Of a stretch of DNA of 64,000 nucleotides, positions 1 to 16,276 are shown one piece after another. The notes under the pieces were generated by a model. The model was not told where the DNA came from. It made no database searches and saw only the letters and a program-made list of their open reading frames with translations. The stretch spans positions 7,010,653 to 7,074,652 of the forward strand of contig OZ022241.1 of the NCBI GenBank assembly GCA_963978895.1, written 5' to 3'. Source of the stretch: Erpobdella octoculata (taxonomy: Eukaryota; Annelida; Clitellata; Hirudinida; Erpobdellidae). Position numbers and translations under genes: made by a program. Each line of letters begins with the position of its first letter. Position 1 is the stretch's first letter.

Positions 1-7
1 AAAAAAC

Positions 8-3453
<3,446 letters not shown>

Positions 3454-3527
3454 AATAATAAATTATTAATTACTATGATAATAAATTCAAATCGAAATAT
3501 TTCTTGCAGACAACAGCCTGAATAGCC

Positions 3528-3541
3528 GTCTCCATCACAAC
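3528..3541. promoter_or_regulatory. X-box-like (RFX) site upstream of DYNC2I1
   Basis: GTCTCCATCACAAC lies 75 bp upstream of the DYNC2I1 ATG. It fits 13 of 14 positions of the RFX-factor X-box pattern RYYNYY-AT-RRNRAC, which is common upstream of ciliary genes. Its position and the gene's ciliary role agree, but a single imperfect motif is weak evidence. Confidence 0.4.
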
Positions 3542-5029
3542 ACCATAACAAACAAGGTGTTGCGCGACCTTTGCAATCAAACTAAGCCAAATGTTTTTAA
3601 ATATTAATAAAAAATTGTTAAAAAATTTCAAATTTAAAATATTTATTAAATTTTATCAATTTAAAAATAAATTTTATTTTTGAAACATTTGTTTTGTAGC
3701 AATCGTGGTGACAAATTTTCACATCAGCATAAAATGTTAAAATTGTTCACAATAATTAAATTTAATATTAATTTTTTTACCATTGAATCAAAACCGTCAT
3801 CTCGGAGATATCCCATATTTTTTGGATCCCGGGATTACAGGATAGAAAATTTGTCAAACCCGAGCATGGACCAATAAAATAGACTGAATCCCGAGATGTT
3901 AATCCCTTTCTCGGACCTCATAACTTGCCTACTATTTTTTGACTATCCGATGGATAAAATAAATTTAGTTTGACCTTTGTAGTTTTGCTTTTCATGACGG
4001 TAAACAAGAATGTGCGAATATCTGAACTTTTAAAACAAAACAATTAAAAATAATAATAAAGAGCGTTCCATGCTACGCTCCAGTGATCAATAGCTTTCTC
4101 AAAAATTTTCCAATTCGCTTAAAAACGTACAAAAACCTTCCCTTCTTCCGGCTAATGTTTTTTTGTTGATATATTCATTTGTACCGTCGATCACAAAATA
4201 GCTCGGGGTATTTTAGTATTTTTCCATTGCACCACACCCCACCCTTCTTCTCCCGCATATTTCATAGAGAAAAAAAACTTTTCCATAGTGGAAATTCACT
4301 GCAGCAACAAAAAATAGAAACGTGCGCAGCTTCTGAAATTTCGTTTTTTTCCAGGTCTATCATTGTTACTCGATCCACGCAATGTCCGCAGAGGACGAAA
4401 TCTTTAATTGCAAGCACGAATATCAACTCTCCTGATATACGTATTTGTATATGCTTCTTATTCTTAGATTGCTTTTCAGATAAAAGCAGATCTTTTCAAT
4501 GTTTCGAGTGGAATGTTTTCAGATAATTTAGAATTCTGTAAAAATATACTTGTCAAACATAAAATCCTTTCTTAGTAATAGTGTCAAGATATTGGCTGAA
4601 TTTTACATTAAAATGGTTTTTTTCAAACAGAAATAATACTGTTTTAACTTTAAATTTCTCCTTAAGTTTAACTACAACATTTTTTTATTGACATGTACAT
4701 CTTTATCATTTCCTGCAAGGTTATTTTGTAACTTTGCAACATGAAACATTCAAAATAAGTGCTTTTAATTGTGTTTTATATAAATTTTATTTAATAACAT
4801 AATAAGTGCATTTAATTGTTTAATATGAATTATACATATTAAATAACATAATAAGTAAATGCATTTAATTTAATTATCATAATTAATAATCTAATATTAT
4901 TATGATATCGCTTTGAGCCAAGAGCGGTCAGGACTAGGAGTATAGTAGAGTAGAACCATTTGCCTAATATATGTCGTTCTTCTCTCTTTATTCTTTTTTC
5001 TTTTTCTCTCTATTTCTGTCTTTATCTCT

Positions 5030-5030
<1 letters not shown>
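3542..5030. other. Intergenic stretch, no gene seen
   Basis: AT-rich sequence upstream of DYNC2I1. A 115-codon open frame at 4179-4526 (plus) shows no family resemblance and no convincing splice context, so it is not called. Two CCCGGGATT-type motifs lie near 3830-3900, possibly a degraded repeat. Confidence 0.5.
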
Positions 5031-5074
<44 letters not shown>

Positions 5075-5075
5075 C
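5030..5075. repeat. (TC)n microsatellite
   Basis: Pure CT dinucleotide run within a longer pyrimidine-rich tract (about 4980-5090). Confidence 0.9.
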
Positions 5076-5514
5076 TCTCTTCTCTTCAACGTTCTTTTCT
5101 AATTTATTACTCATTTATGTTTATGCTATCCTTTATTAACAACAACTGAGAAACGTTACCAAAAAAACACGCATTTAAAAAAAAATACAAATGACCAAAA
5201 AGAATTTGTTCTATTGAGTATAAAGCACTTTTTTGTAACAAATGTTTACCCCACTGCAACCGCCACCTACCCTTCCCTCATCACCATCTCCATTCTCTCA
5301 CATCACCAGCACCTCCCATTCATCATCGTCATCATCTTCAAATCTCTCTGATGGCCATAAAAACTGTCACTGTAAAAGAGCGTCTCAAATTGTATGAAAC
5401 ATATAAAACTCCCGATGAAAACACCTTTCAGTTATTTCTTCTGCTTTACTGAATTGGATTAGCCGGAGTTTTGTGGTTGGGCCAAATTTGGCTCGTAGTC
5501 ATCGTCGTCCTCGG

Positions 5515-5777
<263 letters not shown>

Positions 5778-6162
5778 CATTCACCACCACTATAACCAGC
5801 CTCTTATTCTGTCCATAACTCACGCTTAATGTTGGCGGCACGTTTTCAAAAGGGTGAAAAAACGTGCAATTCGAAACCGATATTCAAGAAGTGCTCAAAA
5901 AGTGGGATTGAATTTTCAGATCAAATAAGCGAAACATAAATAATAAAGCAAATAAAGCAGTACAAAAAATTAAAAATAATAAACAAATGATATAAATAAT
6001 ACGATATGGTGATGAAATGCTTTAAATTTATTGAAAAAAAATAGTCTATGAGAAGTTCAAGGTTTAGAAATGGAAATGAACAATAACGATGTCGTCTGGG
6101 AAAAATTTTTTTTGAGGAAATTAATTATAAATTTATTTTAAAAAGTTATTTATTTAATTTAA

Positions 6163-6625
6163 GTTTATATAAATATATTAAATATTTAATTTAAATGCTT
6201 AATTTAAATATTTAATTTAAATGCTTAATTTAAATATTTAATTTAAATGCTTAATTTAAATATTTAATTAAAATGCTTAATTTAAATATTTAATTTAAAT
6301 GCTTAATTTAAATACTTAATTTAAATGCTTAATTTAAATATTTAATTTAAATGCTTAATTTAAATATTTAATTTAAATGCTTAATTTAAATATTTAATTT
6401 AAATGCTTAATTTAAATATTTAATTTAAATGCTTAATTTAAATATTTAATTTAAATGCTTAATTTAAATATTTAATTTAAATGCTTAATTTAAATATTTA
6501 ATTTAAATGCTTAATTTAAATATTTAATTTAAATGCTTAATTTAAATATTTAATTTAAATGCTTAATTTAAATATTTAATTTAATTGCCTAATTTAAATA
6601 TTTAATTTAAATGCTTAATTTAAAT
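6163..6625. repeat. 26-bp AT-only minisatellite (about 17 units)
   Basis: Units of about 26 bp of the form AATTTAAATATTTAATTTAAATGCTT, here described by its alternating AAATATTTAATTT and AAATGCTTAATTT halves, with very few substitutions. There are no unique spacers. Confidence 0.9.
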
Positions 6626-6835
6626 GTTTGTTTATCTAAAAAAATAACGAACAAACAACTAATTGAAACAGGTGGGCTGAACAATCCTCAGGTAAAAATA
6701 AAATAATATAATTAATGAATGTTCTCGTGAAAAATTTATAAAAGCGAGGAAAAAAATGAGAGTCATCAAGAAAGAAATGGAAATGAAAAATAAATACGTG
6801 TTATATTATTCACTCACTCGTATTAGCATAAAACA

Positions 6836-7141
6836 TTTTCACCCATATTCTGACCCATTCACCACCCATAATTTACCCATTCACCACCCATAATCTGACC
6901 CATTCACCACCCGTATTTTGACCCATTCACCACCAATATTCTGACCCATTCACCACCCATATTCTGACCCATTCACCACCCATATTCTGACCCATTCACC
7001 ACCCATATTCTGACCCATTCAACACCCATATTTTACCCATTCACCACCCATATTCTGAACCCATTCAACACCCATATTTTACCCATTCACTACCCATATT
7101 CTGACCCATTCACCACCCATATTCTGACCCATTCACCACCT
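6836..7141. repeat. 23-bp minisatellite (CCCATTCACCACCCATATTCTGA type, about 13 units)
   Basis: Tandem units with core CCCATTCACCACCCATA, some shortened by 3-5 bases. No coding frame is retained. Confidence 0.9.
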
Positions 7142-9475
7142 AAACGGAAGACCTATCCCTTTCCTCCTCCCCATCCCCGCTCATCCAGTCTTTCATCGCC
7201 CACTCAGCAAACTCCGTTATAAATGGCCATTCCAGGCGAAGCTGTGGTGCATGGAAATAAGCTTCGTCGAAATTGTAGAGTTTCGTTTTCTCGTTTTTTT
7301 GATATAAAATCTAATTTAAAAAAAAAAATTGAATTGGGAATTGAATTAGGAACTTTGTTGATATAATTATGCATTTAAGTTGCTAGTTCTTTGTTTTTGT
7401 GTAAATCGTTTTAGTTGGAAGCAGTTTTAAGATTTTATCATTTTAGCATTTAAGTAGAAATTCGGCACCGCTGAAGACTCGATTCGCAATAATAAAACCG
7501 AAAGATTTAAAAATTCAATAAAATAGATTTTATAAAAATAAATAAATAAATAAATAATATATTAGATAATAACTATTGAAAAAAAAACTCTGGAAGAAAA
7601 TTTTGAAACATTGAAAAGCATTTCAGTCGCTCTTTCATCTTGCTATTGAATTGAATTGAAAGAGTTGAAATTAATTTTTTCTTGCAGGTTTGAATTAATT
7701 TTATTTCAAGAATAATTTATTTATTTATTTATTCAGCTTTTTAATGAATTTGTTTTGTTTTGTTCTTTATAGAATACATTTTTTGGTTTCTGTTTTGTAT
7801 TTACAACTTACTTTTGAGTAATTAAGTGATTTATTAACGTTCAAACTGTTAAACATCGTGTGAGGTTTTTTCACACTTTCGCACTTATTTCTACGGGAAT
7901 TATTTTCTCAACTGGTTCTGCTTCTTGATGAGAATTACTTTAAAAAACCAGATTCTCATTAAAAGAAAATGACTTCTAAGCTAGGCAAGCATTAAGAATG
8001 TCGCTTTGTTTATAAATAGTATTGAAACTTCAATCACGTGATTGATGAATAAACATTGTTTAAAATCGAATCTAAAATGTAAGAAATTCCCCATTTGTGC
8101 TGCAACCAGACATCGACGTGTTTATTTATTACAAGTGGTCTGCCGGAGTCTTTATAGGAGCTTGGAGGACGTTCATTAAGATCAAGTCCAACCAAGACTC
8201 TATTTGTGCGCTTACGAAGAATTTGTACAGCCTCTTTTCTTTTCTACGCGACATTTTCTTTCCACTTCCATTTCTCACGTTGATTTAAGCACAGCTTTTG
8301 TAGAAAAAAAAACAATTTGTTAATCTTATTAGTAAACAGGCGTACTTTTGTCTATTATTACGATTATTTATTTTAATTGGCTTATTTATAAAATTTTAAA
8401 TTTTCTCGAATTTTTTCCGTTCGTTATCGCCATCGTGTTCGCCCCTGCCTGCCTGCTCTTCAGTAATTCAGTACCCATCAAGGAGAGGGAAGAAGTCTGC
8501 CAGATCTTTTTAAAGTGTCATTTTCCAAAACAGTGGTAATTCAGTATACAGTGGGTGCGAGTAGGGTAGGATCGGGTATACTCACGCAGCCCCACCCAAA
8601 ACCCCTTTTTGGAGGCTCCACTGTTTTGGTTTTCATCATCATCATCGACAAATCATCGTTGTCGTTGTCGTCCTCGTTATCATCGTCGTCGTGAATAATA
8701 TCTACACTTTACTTATTATTGCTGGTGCGGTAAGATCAAAGGCATCACCATCGGCATCGTCATCATCTTCACAGCTTTTTGACGAGCACATCTCTGGAAT
8801 TGTGAGATATCAGATATCTATATAGATGAAAAGAACGCGCAAGAATAGAATAACTATTTAAAAAATAAATGAGAAGACAGATAAGAGAATTAATAAGAAT
8901 AAAAATAGAAATGATAGAAATAGAAATGAAAGAGAATAAAAAGGGAGGAAGTGAGAGAAACAGAGTGTTAAACAAACAAGAGAAGATATGAAGTGATGTA
9001 TAAATGTATAAATCACGTAGAATTATAAAATGATGTAAAAAACATAAAATACAACATAAGTGTTTAATAAAAATCTTTCAAGGAAGGTGGAATAAAATAT
9101 GATTATAAATAATTTATTTATGAATCAGCAAAAAATACATACTTTACTGCCAGTACGGCAAAAAAATATTTGTGCTCTGCTCAATATTGAAAGTTAAAGT
9201 TATATTAAGATATTATTACGTGCCAAGAACTTACCTTCACAAAACCGTGTAGTACATAAGTGAAAGTACATAAGTGAAAAAAGTACAAAATGTGCAAAAG
9301 TACTTAAAAGAAAGTACTTTGAAAAAGGCGATCCACTTAATTAAACAGGAATTGGCAAAGACATATTTTTGGCGACCAATGACACGTCAGAAAGTTATTA
9401 GATTAAAACCCAGCAACCTCCGGCTGATTACTGACGAACGATAGCATAACCACATAGCCACTTCTCTCTTTCCCT
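7142..9475. other. Intergenic stretch, no gene seen
   Basis: Short open frames at 8097-8288 and 8348-8539 lack family similarity and splice context. A 14-bp palindrome CAATCACGTGATTG at about 8032-8045 contains an E-box. Trinucleotide CAT/CGT clusters occur near 8635-8770. Confidence 0.5.
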
Positions 9476-9487
9476 CCTCTTTCTCTC

Positions 9488-9527
<40 letters not shown>

Positions 9528-9622
9528 TCTCTCTCACTCTCTCTCCCTCCCTTTCTCTCTCTCTCTTTTTCTCTTTCTCTCTTTCTCCCTCCTTCTCTCT
9601 CTCTTTCTCTCTCTCTCTCTAT
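9476..9622. repeat. (CT)n-rich microsatellite
   Basis: Imperfect CT dinucleotide array with TTTCTC interruptions. Confidence 0.9.
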
Positions 9623-9753
9623 TTTCTAATAAATTATTTATTTCACATAACATTTATTGTGTGCGATTTGTTTTTGCAAAGCACCCTTATCCAATTTATA
9701 AAAATTTATTTTTCAATAAGTTCATTGAACGCTGTAATGTCTTTAATTTGAGT

Positions 9754-9890
9754 TGGATGGATGGATGGATGGATGGATGGATGGATGGATGGATGGATGG
9801 ATGGATGGATGGATGGATGGATGGACGGATGGACGGACGGACGGACGGACGGACGGACGGACGGACGGACGGACGGATAGACGGACGGGG
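9754..9890. repeat. (GGAT)n passing into (GGAC)n
   Basis: Tetranucleotide array in which GGAT units give way to GGAC units about two thirds along. This suggests one substitution that then spread by slippage. Confidence 0.95.
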
Positions 9891-10499
9891 TTGATGACAG
9901 AGAAATTAAACTAACGCAATTTTATTCAAACCTTTTTTCCATTCTGAAAGCATGTAACTGAAGAAGTATTGAAAGAGGATTACATCGCGTTAAATTGACG
10001 GTAAATAATCGAAAATGGACATCAACAAAAATGGTTGCAACGTTAAAAATTTGAGAGTAACATTACAGGATGACCTTGAGAGTAACATTACAGGGTGACC
10101 TTAAACTCCTGACCTCCCACTGGCTTCTTGCTTAAAAAGTTTTTATTACTGTTCATACTCTGGGCAGGAGTATCGCCGATAATTTCGGCTGGCTCAAATA
10201 TTCATATCTTCATAACTTTTATTTAGTAATTTTGGAGAAGAAAACATTGATTTTCATTTAAGAACAGGTGGAATGCTGACGATGCTGCTGGTTGAGGTCA
10301 AACTAGACAAAATGACCAGATTGACTGGAAGATGGATGTGTGGAATGTAGGTTGATAAAAGGATGGGTGGACGGATGGATGACAAAAAGGTAGATGGAAG
10401 TATCTTCCAGCACAGTAGCGGACGGATGAGATTTTCGTTTTAGATTATCTTCTGAAATCTAGCGGATGCATGAATAGATGAATAAATGAGCTGAGGAAT

Positions 10500-10729
10500 G
10501 AATGAAAAAGATGAGTGAACAGATGAGTGAACAAATGAGTGAACAGATGAGTGAACAGATGAGTGAACAGATGAATGAACAGATGAGTGAACAGATGAAT
10601 GAACAGATGAGTGAACAGATGAGTGAACAGATGAGTGAACAGATGAGTGAACAGATGAATGAACAGATGAGTGAACAGATGAATGAACAGATGAGTGAAC
10701 AGATGAGTGAACAGATGAGTGAACAGATG
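10500..10729. repeat. 12-bp minisatellite ATGAGTGAACAG (about 19 units)
   Basis: Near-perfect 12-bp units alternating between ATGAGTGAACAG and ATGAATGAACAG variants, open in several frames because the period is a multiple of three. Confidence 0.95.
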
Positions 10730-10809
10730 TAGAGACCACCGTGAAATTCTCTCCGACAGAAAGATTAGAACAACTTGTCGTTGGTTTGAAGAATGAAACG
10801 AAAGAGAAA

Positions 10810-10962
10810 CCACCGTGCCAGCAATGCGTGGGAAGATGTAACGATGTGCATTCACAGAAACAACCGTGCCAGCAATGCGTGGGAAGATGTAACGATGTGC
10901 ATTCACAGAAACCACCGTGCCAGCAATGCGTGGGAAGATGTAACGCTGTGCATTCACAGAAA
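10810..10962 (+). repeat. 51-bp tandem triplication, open in frame (Cys-rich 17-aa unit)
   Basis: Three nearly identical 51-bp units. In the frame open from 10741 to 10989 each unit would read PPCQQCVGRCNDVHSQK, with CxxCxxxC spacing. The units differ by one or two bases each, so there is no codon-level sign of selection. No promoter, splice or family evidence supports a gene, so it is listed as a repeat. Confidence 0.8.
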
Positions 10963-11224
10963 CAACAAACAGCTCGGGCCCAAAAATGAAGCAGCAAAAT
11001 TAATTATTTTAAACAAAGCCTGAACAAGTAAAGGAAAAACGAGTTTGTCAACACAAACTTTTATTTCAAATACACTCGATTTAGATATAAGAAAGATGTT
11101 CAAATTAAGTTTTTTTTGTTAATGGAATCATGTATTGTCATCCACTATAAAGCTATGCTGAAAGTTTCATCTTCCTAGCTAGTCAAACACACACAGACAC
11201 ACACACACAAACAGAGATTGTAAC

Positions 11225-11693
11225 CTAAATAAAAGTTTGTAATAAAAGTGTGTAGAAATGACTGTTTGTGTGTGTGTTTTTGTTAATGTATGCATTGCTA
11301 CACCATTCATCCGATGGTAATGAAATTTTCAGACAACATTGAAAATTGAAAAAATAGAGGAAGGTTTGTTTGAAAAAAAAGTGACATCGGTGACAAAATG
11401 AGCGGGAGAGCGAGCGAGCGGAAACGGGAACGGGGGAGTGAGCGGGAACGGGAACTGGAAAATGAGCGGAATGGAAATGGAAAAAAAGCGGGAACGGAAA
11501 AGTCACTGAGAGCGAGGGAGCGAGCGCGAAAGGGAAAGCGACCGGGAACAGGAAAGCACACTGGAGCGGGAAAGCGACCGGGAACGAGAAAGCGACCGGG
11601 AGCGGAAAGAAAGCGGGGAAGGAAACGGGAGCAAGAGAGAAAAACGATAGAAAACCCTCTAAAAACCCCGGGCAACGCCGGGTACCCCACTTG
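11225..11693 (+). mobile_element. Helitron-like element, family A copy 2
   Basis: Shares with copy 1 the segment TGCATTGCTACACCATTCAT and the GAAATTTTCA motif, then a purine-rich array of GAGCGGGAACGGGAAAGCGACC-like units (11398-11630), then the hairpin CCCGGGCAACGCCGGG. The terminal CTAG has decayed to CTTG and the 5' end is not sharp, so this is an older copy. Confidence 0.65.
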
Positions 11694-11782
11694 TTTGCAA
11701 TGAAAAACTTTATTATGAAATCATAGGTTAATACAGGACATATTATACCTCGGTATTCTTTGTCCGCGGGATATTTTCTGTA

Positions 11783-12300
11783 AACATTAGGTTATTGTCT
11801 CAAAAGATATTTCACGATACATAATTTTTCGATCAACCGATAATAACTCGAGTTTTATCAAAGACTTTCTTTATGTACGCAGAATCTATTTGTGATCAAT
11901 CAAAACACCTCTGACTCTCAACGTCAAGCAGCTTATAAATGAAATTTATCGGACGTACTGCCAGGAGCCAGTCCCAAGCCTGGATAAAGGAGGAGGGACA
12001 GTTAAAAGGATCAAATTTTGATCCACGACAGGAAGTACTTATGTGCTTTCTACATACAGCCAAATCAGTTTTAAAACACTTGGTGTAAAGGACTATAAAC
12101 TATCATAAAAAAAGACGTAGTGCTACGGATAGCTTGCAGTAGAATATATGCTTATGTGCTTGTCATATAATTTTAATTTAATTTAGTTCGTTCGGCTGTC
12201 GACTGTGAACCTTGGTCATTTGATAAGAATACTGTAGCATGTTAACCTATTTGTCGTTTATTTCTATTTTATTAGTGAATCTAGGAATAACCCGTCATAA
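11783..12300 (+). repeat. Dispersed repeat B, copy 1 (split by a retroposon)
   Basis: Begins with GATACATAATTTTTCGAT and runs through a segment also found at 26044-26235 and, in part, 26505-26567. A 156-bp short retroposon interrupts it at 11958-12113. On the minus strand the low end reads CCGTCATTTATGACGG then CCTAG at 12281-12284, similar to a Helitron 3' end, so repeat B may be Helitron-derived. Confidence 0.6.
11958..12113 (+). mobile_element. Short retroposon C, copy 1
   Basis: Starts near CCAGTCCCAAGCCTGG, has an AGGAGGAGGGA motif, and ends GGACTATAAACTAT followed by an A-rich tail. It is flanked by GACGTA on both sides (11952-11957, 12114-12119) and interrupts repeat B at a point that is uninterrupted in the 26-kb copy. 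Other copies are at 20167-20355, 38333-38472, and fragments at 19005-19072 and 39868-39990. It could be a SINE or a 5'-truncated LINE 3' end. Confidence 0.7.
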
Positions 12301-13106
12301 ATGACGGTTTTTTAATAAATAATTAAAAGTGGTAATTAAACAATGTGGTTGCTCTACCTGCTCAGTGATATATTATAAAAATATGTTCAATGCTTTGGAT
12401 CGAACGTGGTTCAAGAAAATTAAGATCACTATATTTCATGCTTGTAAAAACATGAAGTTGAATATTAGGCAAAACTTTATTTTTTAAAACATATTTTCTT
12501 TTTCAGAATTGAAAACTGAATGATGATAAAGTGAATTATATAAAAAAACTAAATAATTTAATTTATTAGTTTAATTTTTTTAGAATTTTTCAGGAAAGTA
12601 ATGAAACATCGTTTTAAATAAACCATCATTAAAAAAACTAAACAAAATTATTTCTACTAAAACTATCAACAAATTAAAAATTATAGAACCAATTTTTGTG
12701 TAATAAAGGCCTGCACCATATTGTTTCACTCTTTTGATATCACAGCATTTGACTTACATCGTCCCCACTATATAGAATGTGTTCAGCGCCTCAATGTTTT
12801 CCGACTGTTGATGTTGTTTAAAAAAAAAGTTACTTTGTTGATACAAACACTGCGCTAAATCTGTTAATGTTTCCAGCTTGCAGATAGATGGTTGCAAGTT
12901 GTAGGTGAATGATGAACGATGATCCGTTAGTGAGTTTTTCTCTTCAAACTTATTTGTAACCTGCAGTAGGGCATCAAGCAAGTCTTTCCGACGCGTAGAT
13001 TAAGCGTAATAATACACTTGTACGTTGGGGTTGGTTGGAGCGATGTGCCTTATGAGCTAGCCTGGTTGTGGTTCCTGCGCGTGTATAGTCCAGGGTTAGC
13101 TGGAGC
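12301..13106. other. Intergenic stretch, no gene seen
   Basis: AT-rich sequence. The 75-codon open frame at 12754-12981 (minus) shows no recognisable family or splice support. Confidence 0.5.
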
Positions 13107-13695
13107 CAGAGGTGGGTAAAATACTGAACTCAATGTATTTAAAATACCAAATACTTAAATACTTAAGGTTAGTGAAAGGAGTTATTAACCCCGCGAGACA
13201 CTCAACCTGAGCAATGCGTGTAAACTCCTTGCTTAAGGGAGCTACGATGGTGACGCCAGTGAGATTCGAGCCGCCAACCTACGAGGCGACAGGCGAACGC
13301 TATAACGCTTAGCCACTACCGCCACTTGATATCACATATTACTTAAATACTTTAGAAAAGCATTTAAAATACTAGCATATAAATGCTTCTTCGAAGGCTT
13401 CAAAATACTAAAATACAAAAACATATTTAAAAATACGTGTTAAAAATAAAAGAAAGTGACTAAATAGTCAAGATTATGTGCAAAGAGTTTTCTTTTACAA
13501 AATTAAAACATAAAAGTATTTTTCAAAAAAATATTTTGATATGTGCTTTTTAAAATACAATTACTCTAAAAAAGTATTTAAAATATCAAAATACAAAATA
13601 TTTCATTGTCGGTATCTAAATACCAAATAAAATACGTATTTTATTTTGAAAGTGCGTATTTTAAATACTTGCATTTGAAGTAATGCCCACCTCTG
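13107..13695. mobile_element. hAT-type MITE with imperfect 8-bp target duplication
   Basis: Termini CAGAGGTGGGTA and TGCCCACCTCTG form hAT-like inverted repeats, flanked by GCTGGAGC (13099-13106) and GCTGGGGC (13696-13703), a 7/8 target-site duplication. The interior is full of TATTTAAAATAC-type subterminal motifs and codes for nothing. A tRNA-derived SINE is nested at about 13168-13330. Confidence 0.8.
13168..13330 (-). mobile_element. tRNA-derived SINE nested in the hAT MITE
   Basis: On the minus strand an A-box-like TGGCTAAGCGTTATAGCG is followed by a B-box-like GGCTCGAATCTCACTG and a body containing CCTTAAGCAAGGAGTTTACA. ACTTAAATACTT-like sequence on both sides may be the target duplication. 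The tRNA fold is degraded, so it is not called a functional tRNA. Confidence 0.65.
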
Positions 13696-13984
13696 GCTGG
13701 GGCTGGGATGTAGTTCTTAAGTTCATAGCTACATACATGAGTATGGTAATTGTGACTGTAGTAAGGTTGGCTGTTAGCAGTGATTGAGACGCAGTTCCTA
13801 CTTAACTATAATGTTTTCGAAATAAATGAAAAAATAAATTTTTTTGTGAGTGTGATTGATGAATAGAAATCTGAAATGGCAACTTCTTAAAGTGTCTGCT
13901 TGTTTGATGTTATTATAGAACAAATTCACGTGCTTTCACTTTATTTCTGTCGTATATAATGATCTTGTGTTTATATAATGTATT

Positions 13985-14105
13985 ATAAACTGTATGTTTT
14001 GTTGCATACTGTATATGTTTTGTCGCATACTGTGTATGTTTTGTCGCATACTGTGTATGTTTTGTTGCATACTGTGTATGTTTTGTTGAATACTGTGTTT
14101 ATTTT
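13985..14105. repeat. About 20-bp minisatellite (CTGTATGTTTTGTTGCATA type, 6 units)
   Basis: Six imperfect units. A second small array (AACGTAACGTAGCGC units) lies at about 14828-14890. The rest of 14106-15480 is unremarkable AT-rich sequence without a supported gene. Confidence 0.8.
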
Positions 14106-15499
14106 TTCTCGCATAAGAGAGTTTGTGTGTTTACCTGTAAATAAATAATCGATAACTTCCCGCATAAAATTAAAATTAATTTATCAAACTAAACACTCTC
14201 TGCACGACCCCTTGTTAACAAAACCTGACCTTTCCTGGTTCATCTTGCTACGAAAGAATTCAACTTTTATTCTTGCAGGCCTACAAACTGGTGGTCTGTG
14301 AGAATGAGAATTTTTTTTGAGAATAAAAAAAAAGAAGAAAGACCTGTTCTTGTTCAGAACAGCTGTTCGTGTCAATTATGTATATACTGGTCTTTGTAAC
14401 GTATCAGGTGTATTGTATTTAATAGGTGAATGAATGAACGAACGAACGAACGAATAAATGCATGATTTTGTTGGATAAATAATGTGCATTGAACAAGTCA
14501 CGTCAATGCAGGAAACGATAATCCACCTTCGAAACAAACCAAAGACAAAAAATAGAAACTGAAAAATTTCCCTCATTGAATGCAATGCAATCTTGTTATT
14601 GTACGCCTGACAGCATTTTTACAGCACACTCCCGCTGAAGTTATTATGACTAAAAACCCACACACAGTTTCTCATTTTTAGGAAAGGTAGGCGTTAAAAG
14701 GTCATAAAGTTTCCTGTCACTTGACCTTTCTAGCCGAAGTTCAATAACCGAAGATCAGAAGTCAGAATACATTTCTTTCTATCACGAAACAAAACCTTCA
14801 TGGGCTATGCAATGCAATGCGATGCAATGCAACGTAACGTAGCGCAACGTAACGTAGCGCAACGTAACGTAGCGCAACGTAACGTAATATAATGTATTGT
14901 TGTGTGAAAACGTTAATTATTATAGCGCCGTAAATAACGAAACGTGTCTCTTAAAGAAACTTTAGTGAGTCCGATTCTAGGCTTAATAGTAACCGATGCT
15001 GGTTGGTTGTACTGCACATGCATGTTGTTCTTCGTCCGATGATTTTCAGAAGGTGTCTGCAACTGGCTGAGAAATTAAACACGTAAATTCATTTTATTCT
15101 CACAAATAATAATTAATGCATGTATATAATAAAATTTATTATTAATAAAAAATAATAAAAATAGTAATAATAGTAATTAATAATGCATGTAAATAATAAT
15201 ATTTATTATTAATAAAAAAATAATAATAATAGTAATTAACAAAAAAACTCTTGTGTAAAGTTTATTTATGGCTGTGAGAATGCATAAAACTGTGAATGGA
15301 TTTCGTTCCACTGTGAATGAGAAACCGGAGAAAACGTTTAAAGCTGAAAAGGCAAGAAAACGAGCATTTCGAAAGTTATATTTCATCCTTGTTACGTAAG
15401 CGTTTGACGTGCTAATGGTCAATATACGATCATTCAAAAGGACTTCAGAAAAAAATCTTTTTTCAGAAAGGTTTTTTAAAACGTCTTCTTTCTATCTAT

Positions 15500-15551
15500 C
15501 ATTCTCTTTCTCTTTCTCTCTCTCTCTCTCTGCTCGCTTCCTCTCTCTCTC

Positions 15552-15631
<80 letters not shown>

Positions 15632-15640
15632 CATTTCTCT
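15500..15640. repeat. (TC)n microsatellite
   Basis: Long CT run inside a pyrimidine tract. The Ser/Leu-rich open frames across it are artefacts. A short (TCTG)n lies near 15922-15948. Confidence 0.9.
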
Positions 15641-16216
15641 CTTTCAATGTTTTTCAATGTTTGTTTGTTTTCCTATCTTTTATAGCTTTTCTATCTATTT
15701 TTTCTTTTCCACCTTTTCAATACTTTTCCATCTTCACGTGTTTCCATTCATTCTTAAGCTTCAATTTAAAAAAAGGTTTTTCCAAGGGACTCGGAAAAAT
15801 AAAAGAAAACAAGACAGAAGATTCGCCACATCGATTCTATTCTGTCTATCAAGTTAACGTGGCTTAATTGGCTCTTTAAAAAAACTATATTTCTATCTTT
15901 CTCTCCCTCGCTCCCTATCTTTGTCTGTCTGTCTGTCTGTCTGTCTGATTCTTTGTTCCTTTTTTATATGACTGTATCTCTCTTTTTCTTTATTTCTTTC
16001 TCTCTTTCTTTCTCTTTCTTTTTCACATTCTCGCTGGCCGAATACAATTGAATTATAAGAGCTGTGTGACCAGAATGGTTTAAAAGAATTATTTTATAAA
16101 AAAAAGCCAGCTGCCATGAACAGTTGTTCTGCTGGAGGTGGAAGGAGGTGGAGTTAATCGAATCATATTCGCTTGCTTCCATGTTGATTATTTGAAAATA
16201 AGTTGTAAATGTAGTT

Positions 16217-16238
16217 GTGATGATGATAGTGGTGGTGT

Positions 16239-16276
<38 letters not shown>

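Noticed and set aside
4179..4526. 115-codon open frame on the plus strand
   Set aside because: No recognisable family, no coding-like composition and no splice context.
6163..6625. CRISPR-like regular repeat
   Set aside because: Repeats are contiguous without unique spacers, the genome is animal, and no cas genes exist. The same applies to 61496-61725.
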